A stretch of 64,000 nt of DNA from Anaerobacillus alkalilacustris (GTDB lineage Bacteria; Bacillota; Bacilli; Bacillales; Anaerobacillaceae): contig NZ_MLQR01000004.1 of assembly GCF_001866005.1 (NCBI RefSeq), positions 124,001 to 188,000 of the forward strand. The letters run 5' to 3'. Under the pieces are notes generated by a model. It was not told the origin of the DNA. It worked only from the letters and a program-made list of their open reading frames with translations, and ran no database searches. The translations under genes and the position numbers were made by a program. Shown here piece by piece: positions 47,153 through 57,005 of the stretch; position 1 is the first letter of the stretch; each line of letters opens with the position of its first letter.

Positions 47153-47683
47153 ATGGAGGATCTCCTAAGATATATAACTGCAAATCCTTTTTTACTTTTT
47201 CTAATTATTGGTGCGATTTTAAGTTTCTTTCAAAAAGGTAAAGAGCAAGAAAAAAAGAAGCAACCAAATAAAACTAATCGACCAGCTGGTACAGGGCGAC
47301 AAGAAGTCGATTGGAGAGAAATATTTCGTCAGGAAATAGAACCAAACACAGTACCTCAAAAACAAAGAAAAGAAACTTACACCATCAATGACGTACAAGA
47401 ACCTAAACATTCTTTAGATGAAGTGAATCAAGGTAATAAAATATTAGAGAAATATGAACAAACAAAGCGTAAGAAAGAAACTGCTAAAAGATATGAACGT
47501 AAATTAAAAGACTCTCCTATTTCTCAAGGCGACATTACAGCTCAAAATCAGGTTAAATTAGACTTCTCAAATATTTCTAGAGAAGATGCAATTAAAGGAG
47601 TTGTTTGGTCAGAAATTTTAGGAAAGCCAAGGGCAAAAGGTTCATATCGTCCTTCCCTTAATACAATTAGAAAAAAAGGTTAA
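47153..47683 (+). CDS. YqfB-position membrane-anchored protein, function unknown
   Basis: 176 residues: one N-terminal membrane segment (about 11-25, NPFLLFLIIGAILSFF), then a long charged, Lys/Glu-rich cytoplasmic tail and a conserved-looking end (REDAIKGVVWSEILGKPRAK). It is third in the yqeZ-floA unit, where B. subtilis has yqfB, so a role with the flotillin is plausible. I do not recognise a domain. AAAGGAGG precedes ATG. Confidence 0.8.
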   Translation: MEDLLRYITANPFLLFLIIGAILSFFQKGKEQEKKKQPNKTNRPAGTGRQEVDWREIFRQEIEPNTVPQKQRKETYTINDVQEPKHSLDEVNQGNKILEKYEQTKRKKETAKRYERKLKDSPISQGDITAQNQVKLDFSNISREDAIKGVVWSEILGKPRAKGSYRPSLNTIRKKG

Positions 47684-47786
47684 GCTTATGCTTAGCCTTT
47701 TTTGTGTGAAAAATCTCCAATTCATAGTATTTACCACCCATATATTTTTGGATTATTTTCAAGAAAAGCGCAAGCGCCTAGGTCAC

Positions 47787-48067
47787 GAGCAGTTGCTCCT
47801 GTGCCACTCCGTTTGCTCAAGAGCAGTTGCTCCTGTGCCACTCCGTTTGCTCAAGAGCAGTTGCTCCTGTGCCACTCCGTTTGCTCAAGAGCAGTTGCTC
47901 CTGTGCCACTCCGTTTGCTCAAGAGCAGTTGCTCCTGTGCCACTCCGTTTGCTCAAGAGCAGTTGCTCCTGTGCCACTCCGTTTGCTCAAGAGCAGTTGC
48001 TCCTGTGCCACTCCGTTTGCTCAAGAGCAGTTGCTCCTGTGCCACTCCGTTTGCTCAAGAGCAGTTG
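47787..48067. repeat. tandem array A, eight 34-bp units
   Basis: Units begin GAGCAGTTGCTCCTG and end CCGTTTGCTCAA, at 47,787, 47,821, 47,855, 47,889, 47,923, 47,957, 47,991 and 48,025. A partial ninth (GAGCAGTTG) ends at 48,067. The units are identical, so the expansion is recent. There are no spacers between them, so this is not CRISPR. Confidence 0.95.
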
Positions 48068-48201
48068 TTTTCCGTGCGACGAGTAACCGCAGGAGCAAAT
48101 GTTTTCCGTGCGACGAGTAACCGCAGGAGCAAATGTTTTCCGTGCGACGAGTAACCGCAGGAGCAAATGTTTTCCGTGCGACGAGTAACCGCAGGAGCAA
48201 A
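48068..48201. repeat. tandem array B, about four 34-bp units
   Basis: Units start TTTTCCGTGCGACGAG and contain CCGCAGGAGCAAATG, at 48,068, 48,102, 48,136 and 48,170 (the last diverges after GCAGGAGCAAA). Period 34, directly abutting array A. GAGTxxC...CAGGAGCAAxTG is shared with array A read on the other strand. Confidence 0.93.
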
Positions 48202-48321
48202 GCCGCTTCGAAGTAATCCAAGTAGTAGCTTCACTGGGGCGGCCTTTGACAGATGCCGCTCTTTGGCTTCCTACGTGCTTTTGCATCTTCTAGTATTGCT
48301 TCGTAGAGCTTCCTCGAAGCA

Positions 48322-48352
48322 GTGTTTTGTGCGACGAGTAATCGCAGGAGCA
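48322..48352. repeat. solo B-type unit inside R1 copy 2
   Basis: GTGTTTTGTGCGACGAG plus TAATCGCAGGAGCA, flanked by AGCA on both sides (48,318-48,321 and 48,349-48,352). R1 copy 4 has a single AGCA-type site here without the unit (CAAAGCAAAGCTGCATG on its reverse strand), so it looks like an inserted unit with an empty-site partner. Confidence 0.7.
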
Positions 48353-48551
48353 AAGCTGCATGAAGCTATTCAGAGACGTTATTCATGTAGTTATTGAAGT
48401 CAGTTGCTTGACTGAAGTGACCGAGCTCGTAGGCTGCTTGCGCTAGACAGTTTCCAAGTTAGAAGTTTATAAATTCTGATTATAATTAAAAAAGAGTGAT
48501 ACCTTTCCTCCTTTTCACATAAAAATGATATGAAAGGGGGGTCGTTACATT

Positions 48552-48848
48552 ATGAGGAAGATAAATAAGATGGTCAGAAAATGGATGACAGATAAAATGG
48601 AACTTCCTGCAGATGTTACGATGGATCTACCGAGGATTACGATGATTGGACAACTGCATATTTATATCGAAAATCATCGTGGAGTCTTGAAATTCTCTAA
48701 TCAAGAATTAAGGCTTTTATTAGAACAAGGACAACTACTAGTAAAAGGAAACCATTTTGTGATTAAGACGATTTTACCTGAAGAGCTTTTACTCGAAGGA
48801 ACAATCGATCAAGTTATTTACATAAATGAGGAGAAGAAAAAAAGTTAG
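48552..48848 (+). CDS. yqfC: sporulation protein YqfC
   Basis: 98-residue YabP/YqfC-family protein. ELPADVTMDLPRITMIGQLH and IYIENHRG, then LLVKGNHFVIKTILPEELLL, closely fit B. subtilis YqfC. The gene is expressed in the mother cell there; its exact function is unknown. Upstream, ATACC...CACATAAAAAT could be a SigE promoter but is only a weak match. GGGGGG is before ATG 48552. yqfD follows after 13 bases. Confidence 0.93.
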   Translation: MRKINKMVRKWMTDKMELPADVTMDLPRITMIGQLHIYIENHRGVLKFSNQELRLLLEQGQLLVKGNHFVIKTILPEELLLEGTIDQVIYINEEKKKS

Positions 48849-48861
48849 TAAGGAGGATAAT

Positions 48862-50049
48862 ATGAAAAACTCATGGACGAACAGATTTTCAGGTTTTATT
48901 CGTATAAAAGTAGTTGGAAAGTATACCGAACTCTTTTTAAATAGGTGTATACATCAAAAAATATCTATCTGGCATATACGTAAGGTAGGAGATGAAACGA
49001 TAATTTGCTATTTATCTTTAGAAGATGCACATCGTATTCGTCCAATTGTAAGAGAAACAAATGTAAAAGTTTATTTTATTGAAAGAAAAGGTATGCCATT
49101 TATCATTAGGAAAATGATCTCGCGAGGAGGTTTTGTTGCAGGTCTAGTAAGCTTTGTTGTCATATTATTTATTTTATCAAACATGGTATGGGGGATAAAA
49201 ATAGAAGGAGCATCACCGCAAGTAGAGCATCAACTAACTCAAGCCGTTACAGAATTAGGAATAAAAAAAGGAAAGTTTCAATTCCTATTACCGAGTGTCG
49301 AAGAAATTCAAATGCTAGTTACAGAGGAAATTGAGGAAGCGACGTGGATAGGTGTAACGTTAAGTGGGACGACCTTTCATTTTAATGTAGTAGAAAAATC
49401 ACTTCCAGAAAAGCAAGAACAAATTTCCCCAAGACATTTAGTTTCAAAGAAAAAAGCCATTATTTATGATATTTTTGTTGAAAAAGGCCAAGGCAAAGTC
49501 TCACCTAACGATTTTGTTGAAAAAGGAGAAACGTTAATTAGTGGTTTCATCGGAAAAGAAGGAAATATGGAGATTGCACCAGCAAAAGGGAAAGTACTTG
49601 GTGAAATTTGGTACAAGTCTACTGTTTCCGTTCCACTAGAAAGTGAATTTTCAACTCTTACTGGTGAAAAAAAAATCAAACATTCTCTATCGGTAGTAAA
49701 TTTCCCAATTACTTTTTGGGGGTTTGGTGATCCACAATACTCTCAATACGAAGTAAATGAATATGAAAATACCTTACAGTTTTTAAACTGGCAGCTTCCA
49801 CTTAGATACCATAAAAAAGTGGTGCTAGAAAAAGAAACGCTAATTCGCGAATACAGTGAAGAAGAAGCAATTGAAGTTGCTACCTTAATGGCAAGAGACG
49901 AGTTAATGAAAAAAATAGACGACGATGCAGTAATAAAAGGGGAAAAAGTTTTGCACCAAACCATAGAGAATGGTAAAGTTAAATTAATGATACACTACCA
50001 AGTAATAGAAGATATTACCGAAATACAACCAATCATTCAAGGGGATTGA
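48862..50049 (+). CDS. yqfD: sporulation protein YqfD
   Basis: 395 residues with a soluble N-terminal part, one membrane segment (about 88-110, GGFVAGLVSFVVILFILSNM) and a large extracytoplasmic domain of the YqfD family. In B. subtilis it is expressed with yqfC during sporulation; its role is not settled. AGGAGG precedes ATG 48862; the open frame upstream overlaps yqfC and lacks support. It overlaps the first in-frame codons of phoH slightly. Confidence 0.92.
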   Translation: MKNSWTNRFSGFIRIKVVGKYTELFLNRCIHQKISIWHIRKVGDETIICYLSLEDAHRIRPIVRETNVKVYFIERKGMPFIIRKMISRGGFVAGLVSFVVILFILSNMVWGIKIEGASPQVEHQLTQAVTELGIKKGKFQFLLPSVEEIQMLVTEEIEEATWIGVTLSGTTFHFNVVEKSLPEKQEQISPRHLVSKKKAIIYDIFVEKGQGKVSPNDFVEKGETLISGFIGKEGNMEIAPAKGKVLGEIWYKSTVSVPLESEFSTLTGEKKIKHSLSVVNFPITFWGFGDPQYSQYEVNEYENTLQFLNWQLPLRYHKKVVLEKETLIREYSEEEAIEVATLMARDELMKKIDDDAVIKGEKVLHQTIENGKVKLMIHYQVIEDITEIQPIIQGD

Positions 50050-50054
50050 GAATA

Positions 50055-51014
50055 TTGTCAGAAATACTTATTGATCTACAATTAGAAAAAGCAAACGAAG
50101 CTCAAAGTTTATTTGGGCCAAATGATTTACACCTAAAAATAATGGAGCAAAAATTAGGAGTATCCATTGTTACAAGGGGAGAAAAAATTTTAGTAACTGG
50201 TGAAGATGCGAAAATCTCCATTGTTAATGATGTTATAGATGCTCTCATTACCCTAATTCGTAAAGGAACACATATTTCAGAACGAGACATCATTTATGCA
50301 GTACAACTAGCAGAAAAAGGAATGCTTGAAGAGTTACTTGAACTATATCAAGAAAAAATTGCTGTTAATGTAAAGGGAAAGCCGATATTGGTGAAAACTT
50401 TAGGACAACGGCATTACATTACAGCATTAAGAAAAAGGGATATTGTTTTTGGAATCGGACCGGCTGGAACTGGAAAAACATATTTAGCAGTAGTGATGGC
50501 AGTAACAGCCTTAAAAGATGGTTTTGTAAAACGAATTGTTTTAACCAGACCCGCAGTTGAAGCGGGGGAAAGCTTAGGTTTTTTACCTGGAGATTTGAAG
50601 GAAAAAGTGGATCCGTATTTGCGACCATTGTACGACGCACTACACGATGTACTAGGAGTAGAGCAAACGGTTCGTTTGATGGAAAGAGGAACGATAGAAA
50701 TTGCTCCTTTAGCTTATATGAGAGGTAGAACTCTTGATGATTCTTTTGTGATCTTAGATGAAGCACAAAATACAACATCGGAGCAAATAAAAATGTTTCT
50801 TACAAGATTAGGTTTTGGATCCAAGATGGTGATAACTGGTGATTTAACCCAGGTTGATTTACCAAAGGGGAAAAAATCTGGTTTAAAGACAGCGCTTGAA
50901 GTGTTAAATGAAGTACAAGGTATTGACTTTATTCATTTACAAGCTACTGATGTAGTTCGACATACACTTGTTCAAAAAGTAATAAATGCATATGAAAAAT
51001 TAGATAAAGAATAA
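50055..51014 (+). CDS. phoH: PhoH-family P-loop ATPase
   Basis: 319-residue ATPase with an N-terminal KH-like region (about 10-80), Walker A GPAGTGKTYLA (about 138-145), Walker B FVILDEAQNTT and MVITGDLTQVDLP. It resembles superfamily 1 helicases; it is encoded with ybeY in many bacteria, which suggests RNA metabolism. TTG 50055 is nine bases after AAGGGGA; the in-frame TTG 50046 is too close to that site. Confidence 0.93.
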   Translation: MSEILIDLQLEKANEAQSLFGPNDLHLKIMEQKLGVSIVTRGEKILVTGEDAKISIVNDVIDALITLIRKGTHISERDIIYAVQLAEKGMLEELLELYQEKIAVNVKGKPILVKTLGQRHYITALRKRDIVFGIGPAGTGKTYLAVVMAVTALKDGFVKRIVLTRPAVEAGESLGFLPGDLKEKVDPYLRPLYDALHDVLGVEQTVRLMERGTIEIAPLAYMRGRTLDDSFVILDEAQNTTSEQIKMFLTRLGFGSKMVITGDLTQVDLPKGKKSGLKTALEVLNEVQGIDFIHLQATDVVRHTLVQKVINAYEKLDKE

Positions 51015-51243
51015 TGTTACAATGAGCATCTACTAAATTAATATTGTATAATAAAATTGAGAATTAACACTCTATTGTTAATTCTCGATTTTCAATTTAG
51101 GGATAATCCTTCATAATACTGCTTTTCGTAACTAACATACTTTATTTAATTTTATTGGTACTTTTTAACTATATAGTTTTGTATCGCTTTGTTAAAGTAA
51201 TTTGGAAAATTAGCTTGATATGAAAAATAAAGAGGTGAGCAAC

Positions 51244-53445
51244 TTGGGGAAAAGGGCACCAATTGACCAACTGAAATGGTGGAAAAAGCTTAAAGATCAT
51301 CGTTATATACGAGTCATTTTATTTATTGTTTTAGGAATAGTTATGTATTTAACGATGTTGAGTAATATTATTCCTACTACATTAAATGTTAATCTAGGTT
51401 CTTATGCTCAGCAGGATATTCGGGCGCCAATAACAATAGAGAATAAGGCAGCAACTGAAGAAAAGAAAAAATTGGCTGCAGAAGCAATAGAGCCCCAATA
51501 CACAAATAATAAAGCTTTTGCTCAAAAACAAGTTAAGAAAATTAACGATATTTTCGATATAATAAGTCAAATTAATGAAGACCCAGAAGTTGAAAGTATA
51601 CAATTAGAAGAACAAACACACAGTGAGTTAGATAATCATATGCAAATTGAAAATACAGTAGGGTCTTTAGAAGAAAAATTAGAAAATCTTCGAGCTATTA
51701 TCTCTAGTCAAACGAGTGATGACTTATCTGATGAAACATTACTTACATTTTTAGAAGCGGATGAGTCAGAACTAGAAATTGTCAGAGAAACAACGACTAA
51801 CGCCATATACAATGTAATGAGCGAAGAGATTCGAATTAATGATGTACTAGAGGCTAAAGATTTAGTAGAAACAAAAATTGTTATCTCTACAGTAAGCCCT
51901 AAGTTATATCAGGCAATGCTAGAAATGGCAAGGTTTGCAATTACAGCTAACTATATTTACGATGACGAGGCAACGGAGTTTGCAAGGAAAAAAGCTATTG
52001 AAGCTGTAGAACCAGTAATGATCCGTGAAGGTCAACTTATTGTAGAAGAAGGTGAGGTAATTACCTCAACAATTTATTCACAGTTAGCTATCTTGGGTCT
52101 GCTTGACGATCAGGTGAATATATACCCCTTTATCGGATTGGGTATACTCGTATTATTGCTAGTTTTAATGTTAGCTTACTATTTAAGCGATGCAAAAACA
52201 TCATTACGCAACAATAATAGTCATTTGTTAATGTATGTACTTATTTTTACAGTGACAGTTTTAATTATGAAAATTTCAAGTTATACACATAATTTACATT
52301 TTCAAGGGTTTACATTAATCGCTCCGGTAGCAGTTGGTTCTATGCTTATGACGATGTTGATCCATCAACGGGTTGCTCTGTTCACGAGTATGGTTTTTTC
52401 TATCATAGCTAGTTTTATATTTAATGCTGAAGCGACAGGTGTCGTAAACTATACATTTGGTATATACGTGTTCTTCAGTTCAGTCGCTGGAGTGTTTTTC
52501 TTAAGTAAATCAAACCGAGTTTCGAGAATATTACAGGCTGGTCTATTTGTATCAATCGTTAATATTTTAACCATAATTACACTCCTAATGTTAAGAAATG
52601 CTCAATATGGTTGGATGGAGGTTGGTTCAAACATTGGATTTGGCTTTTTGTCAGGCTTTTTAGCTGCTGTCTTAACTTTAGGCTTATTACCATTTTTTGA
52701 AGCTGGATTTGGTATTTTATCAACGATGAAATTAATCGAGTTATCCAATCCAAATCACCCTCTCTTACGAAAGATACTTGTTGAGACACCAGGCACTTAT
52801 CATCATAGTGTTATCGTTGCTAATTTATCTGAAGCTGCTTGTGAGGCTATTGGTGGAAATGGATTGCTTGCCCGTGTAGGTTCTTATTATCATGATTTAG
52901 GGAAAACAAAGCGTCCGCATTTTTTTATTGAAAATCAAATGAAAATGGAAAATCCACATGATAAGCTGTCTCCACAATTAAGTAAAACGATTATTATTTC
53001 GCACCCGTACGATGGCGCGGAGCTCTTAAAAAATTATAAAATGCCAAAAGAAATTATTGATATTGCTGAGCAGCACCATGGTACTTCTTTGCTTAAGTTT
53101 TTTTATCATAAAGCGAATCAAGAATCATCTAAACCGATTCCAGAAAAGGATTTTCGATATCCAGGTCCTAAGGCTCAAACTATTGAAGCCGCAGTTGTAG
53201 GGATATCAGACTGCGTTGAGGCAGCTGTTAGATCAATGGCTAAGCCAACACCTGAGAAAATAGAAACATTAGTAAAAAAAATTATTACAGATCGACTTGA
53301 AGACGGACAGTTTGACGAATGTGACCTAACATTAAAGCAGTTAAACATTGTTGCTATGTCTATCTGTGAAACGTTAAAGGGGACTTTTCATTCTAGGATA
53401 GAGTATCCTGAGGATGTTAAAAAGAAGGGAGACAGTCAAGAGTGA
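51244..53445 (+). CDS. pgpH: PgpH, 7TM-HD cyclic-di-AMP phosphodiesterase
   Basis: 733 residues: an N-terminal membrane helix, an extracytoplasmic 7TM-HDED sensor domain (about 50-270), seven membrane helices (about 280-470) and a cytoplasmic HD domain (YHHSVIVANLSEA, YYHDLGKTKRP, ISHPYDGAEL) that hydrolyses c-di-AMP. AGAGGTGA is five bases before TTG 51244; ATG 51220 is in frame but poorly served. The stop overlaps ybeY in GTGA. Confidence 0.93.
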   Translation: MGKRAPIDQLKWWKKLKDHRYIRVILFIVLGIVMYLTMLSNIIPTTLNVNLGSYAQQDIRAPITIENKAATEEKKKLAAEAIEPQYTNNKAFAQKQVKKINDIFDIISQINEDPEVESIQLEEQTHSELDNHMQIENTVGSLEEKLENLRAIISSQTSDDLSDETLLTFLEADESELEIVRETTTNAIYNVMSEEIRINDVLEAKDLVETKIVISTVSPKLYQAMLEMARFAITANYIYDDEATEFARKKAIEAVEPVMIREGQLIVEEGEVITSTIYSQLAILGLLDDQVNIYPFIGLGILVLLLVLMLAYYLSDAKTSLRNNNSHLLMYVLIFTVTVLIMKISSYTHNLHFQGFTLIAPVAVGSMLMTMLIHQRVALFTSMVFSIIASFIFNAEATGVVNYTFGIYVFFSSVAGVFFLSKSNRVSRILQAGLFVSIVNILTIITLLMLRNAQYGWMEVGSNIGFGFLSGFLAAVLTLGLLPFFEAGFGILSTMKLIELSNPNHPLLRKILVETPGTYHHSVIVANLSEAACEAIGGNGLLARVGSYYHDLGKTKRPHFFIENQMKMENPHDKLSPQLSKTIIISHPYDGAELLKNYKMPKEIIDIAEQHHGTSLLKFFYHKANQESSKPIPEKDFRYPGPKAQTIEAAVVGISDCVEAAVRSMAKPTPEKIETLVKKIITDRLEDGQFDECDLTLKQLNIVAMSICETLKGTFHSRIEYPEDVKKKGDSQE

Positions 53446-53906
53446 TAATAGAAGTTGAAATACAAGATGAAACGAATCAGTTGACTGAAGAGCAGCTTTT
53501 ACTCGTTAATAACTTATTAAATTATGCTGCTGAGTTAGAAAATGTACAAAAAGGTTCAGAGTTATCCGTAACCTTTGTTGATAACGAAGCGATTAGAGTC
53601 ATAAATCGTGAATATCGGAATAAAGATACGGCAACTGATGTTATTTCTTTTGCATTAAATGATGATGAATCTGATATAAATTTGCACGAAAACATTCCTA
53701 ACCTTTTAGGCGATATTATAGTTTCTTATGATAAAACAGTTTCCCAAGCAGAAGAATACGGTCACCCAATTAGTAGGGAGTTAGGCTTCCTTGTTGTTCA
53801 TGGGTTTCTTCATCTTTTAGGATATGACCATATGAATGAAACAGAGGAAAAAATTATGTTTACAAGGCAAGAGGAAATCTTAGAGGCCTATGGACTACAA
53901 AAATAG
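53442..53906 (+). CDS. ybeY: endoribonuclease YbeY
   Basis: 154-residue zinc endonuclease for 16S rRNA 3'-end maturation and ribosome quality control. The metal motif is HGFLHLLGYDH (H-x3-H-x5-H) near the C terminus, preceded by NxxYRNKDTATDVISF. The start GTG 53442 overlaps the pgpH stop. The last 17 bases overlap the dgkA start. Confidence 0.95.
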   Translation: MIIEVEIQDETNQLTEEQLLLVNNLLNYAAELENVQKGSELSVTFVDNEAIRVINREYRNKDTATDVISFALNDDESDINLHENIPNLLGDIIVSYDKTVSQAEEYGHPISRELGFLVVHGFLHLLGYDHMNETEEKIMFTRQEEILEAYGLQK

Positions 53907-54291
53907 TTATGACCGTTATTGGAAAAGATTTATATGGAGCTTTATTTATGCTTGGTCTGGTTTAAAAAATGCTTTTCGTCATGAACAAAATATAAGAATT
54001 CATTTTACTATTGGCCTAGTAATCATTGTATTATCTTTTCTATTAAATATTCCTTTATTTGAAAAAATAATATTACTTTTGGTCATAGGGGTTATTATTT
54101 CTTTAGAAGTGATGAATACTGCTATAGAGAGGGTTGTTGATCTAGTCACAAAGGAATATCACCCTTTGGCCAGGATTGCTAAAGATGTTTCTGCTGGTGC
54201 AGTACTTATTTTTAGTATGTTCGCAGTAATTATTGGTATATTAATTTTTTATAAACCAGTAGTCGAGTTAATAAGTGGTTATATATGGTAG
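53890..54291 (+). CDS. dgkA: undecaprenol/diacylglycerol kinase
   Basis: 133-residue membrane kinase with three helices and the family signature EVMNTAIERVVDLV. In Gram-positive bacteria the substrate is mainly undecaprenol, recycling the lipid carrier. Its ATG lies inside the end of ybeY, where GGCCTATGGACTA carries the start; coupled translation is likely. RFxxAWSGLKNAFRHEQN is typical for the N terminus. Confidence 0.93.
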   Translation: MDYKNSYDRYWKRFIWSFIYAWSGLKNAFRHEQNIRIHFTIGLVIIVLSFLLNIPLFEKIILLLVIGVIISLEVMNTAIERVVDLVTKEYHPLARIAKDVSAGAVLIFSMFAVIIGILIFYKPVVELISGYIW

Positions 54292-54389
54292 AAGTTTGTT
54301 TAAGAGATTGTGTTTTATATTTTGCATTCGCTTATATATAATAAATAGGTCAATAATTCTTAATTATGAATGAGAGGGGGCTACTTCTC

Positions 54390-55139
54390 ATGTGGAAAAC
54401 ATTTCAAAAAAATATAATTATTGGTTTTATTACGTTATTGCCTGCAATAGTCACAGTTTATGTGTTACATTTTTTATTTACTATTATTGATCGTTTTTTA
54501 GGTCAATTTATTACGAGTTTTTTTAAAGTGTTAAGAATAATTAAGGTTGAAGATGGTACTATTTATTTTTTAGGAGTTTATACACCTTTTTCAGAACGAA
54601 TACTAGGGATAGGTTTCTTTTTAACTATATTTATTATTTCTGTGATAGGTTCTTTAAGAAGAAGAGGCCTGAAGAAGCAGGTTTTTGAAAGTGTTGATCA
54701 TTTCTTCCGGAAAATTCCTGTAGCAAACTATATATATTCTTCAGTTGAGCAGATGATAAATGCTTTTACACAGGAACGTTCATCCTTTAAAAAAGTAGTC
54801 ATGATCGAATATCCACGTAAGGGAGTTTATACACTAGGTTTTTTAACGGGTGCATCTAAAGGTGAAGTTAAAAGAAGGACGAATAGTAGTTGTTTTAATG
54901 TTTTTTTACCAACAACTCCCAATCCTACATCAGGTTGGCTCGTATTAGTCCCTGAAAAAGATGTTACAGTATTAGACATGACAGTTGAACAAGGACTAAA
55001 GTTTATAATTTCAGGTGGCGTTGTTGTTCCGCCTGATAAAGCTTCTTTGCTTTTGGATAGTCAATTCGAAAAATATACAGAACAATTACATGAAAGCAAG
55101 GAAATAATGATAAAGGTTAAATCAAGAAAAGGAGATTAG
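54390..55139 (+). CDS. DUF502-family membrane protein
   Basis: 249 residues with two N-terminal membrane helices (about 8-30 and 60-82) and a soluble C-terminal domain. WKTFQKNIIIGFITLLPAIV, KIPVANYIYSSVEQ and FLPTTPNPTSGWLVLVPEKD mark the DUF502 family, whose function is unknown. GAGGGGG is before ATG 54390; the frame to 54366 is unlikely. B. subtilis has no gene here between dgkA and cdd. Confidence 0.88.
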   Translation: MWKTFQKNIIIGFITLLPAIVTVYVLHFLFTIIDRFLGQFITSFFKVLRIIKVEDGTIYFLGVYTPFSERILGIGFFLTIFIISVIGSLRRRGLKKQVFESVDHFFRKIPVANYIYSSVEQMINAFTQERSSFKKVVMIEYPRKGVYTLGFLTGASKGEVKRRTNSSCFNVFLPTTPNPTSGWLVLVPEKDVTVLDMTVEQGLKFIISGGVVVPPDKASLLLDSQFEKYTEQLHESKEIMIKVKSRKGD

Positions 55140-56442
<1,303 letters not shown>

Positions 56443-56455
56443 TTCGTAAAAGAAA

Positions 56456-56492
56456 TAAAAAAACAACGGGTGATTATGACCGTTGTTTTTTT
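56456..56492 (+). terminator. terminator after era
   Basis: AAAACAACGG (56,460-56,469) and CCGTTGTTTT (56,480-56,489) form a 10-bp stem followed by more T. Confidence 0.9.
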
Positions 56493-56824
56493 ATGTCAAA
56501 TTAAGATAAAATGTACTTATTGGAAAAATAGTAGCTTAGAAACAAATATTGCCGAAAGTTCACTAATATTATCTTTCTAAATTAATAATACCTAAAATTA
56601 TGCAAAAAAATTTTAGTAATTTTTCCTTAACATGTTTTTAGCAAAAAAGGTCATTCTAATTGTATAGTGAGGTCTAGGATAGCTTATTTATACTTTATGT
56701 AAGTTAAGAAAAAAACGAAAGCTTTCGTAAAACGAAGCCAAGTTTCTAATAAGGGTCAATGATTAAAAAGTTCCTGTTATTAGTAAAAAATCAAGTTTCT
56801 CGAAAAGAAAGGTGGAGTTCTCTT
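56493..56824. other. spacer upstream of yqzL
   Basis: About 330 AT-rich bases. ACGAAAGCTTTCGT (about 56,714-56,728) is a perfect palindrome with a cre-like GAAAGCTTTC centre. Otherwise I see nothing. Codons open upstream of yqzL (from 56,759) are probably not translated. Confidence 0.45.
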
Positions 56825-56968
56825 ATGTTAGATTTTTCCTGGAAGGTATTTTCGATGACTGGAAGCGTCGATACTTACTTAATTATGAAGGAAATTGAAA
56901 GAGATACTAATGAACCAACGGAGGAGTTTACAGAGAAGCTAGATGAAATAGACACTCCTACAAATTGA
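56825..56968 (+). CDS. yqzL: YqzL family small protein
   Basis: 47-residue protein of unknown function. MLDFSWKVFSMTGSVDTYLI closely matches the YqzL family start, and an acidic tail follows. ATG 56825 has GGTGGAG upstream. It sits between era and recO as in B. subtilis. A longer frame from 56,759 exists but adds residues not seen in the family. Confidence 0.88.
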   Translation: MLDFSWKVFSMTGSVDTYLIMKEIERDTNEPTEEFTEKLDEIDTPTN

Positions 56969-57005
56969 TCTATTTGCGATTCTTTGATGGCGCGGTGATC
57001 AAATT

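Larger units (their letters stand above)
47763..48479 (-). repeat. R1 dispersed repeat, copy 2 (inverted, expanded)
   Basis: Read on the minus strand it starts AGAATTTATAAACTTCTAAC, continues CTGTCTAGCGCAAGCAGCC and GAGCTCGGTCACTTCAGTCA, and ends GCGCTTGCGCTTTTCTT, like the copies at 13.6, 57.8 and 58.3 kb. It is about 717 bases against about 240 in copies 1 and 4, because it holds the two 34-bp arrays and a solo unit. Open frames across it are by-products of the repeats. Confidence 0.9.

Noticed and set aside
47688..48154. Repetitive ORFs across the 34-bp arrays (up to 150 codons)
   Set aside because: They arise because a 34-bp unit repeats in phase every 102 bases and has no stops. Composition is odd (Cys/Leu/Ser), there is no ribosome site, and overlapping ORFs exist in several frames and both strands.
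47787..48201. CRISPR array
   Set aside because: The units abut directly with no unique spacers, and no cas genes are present.
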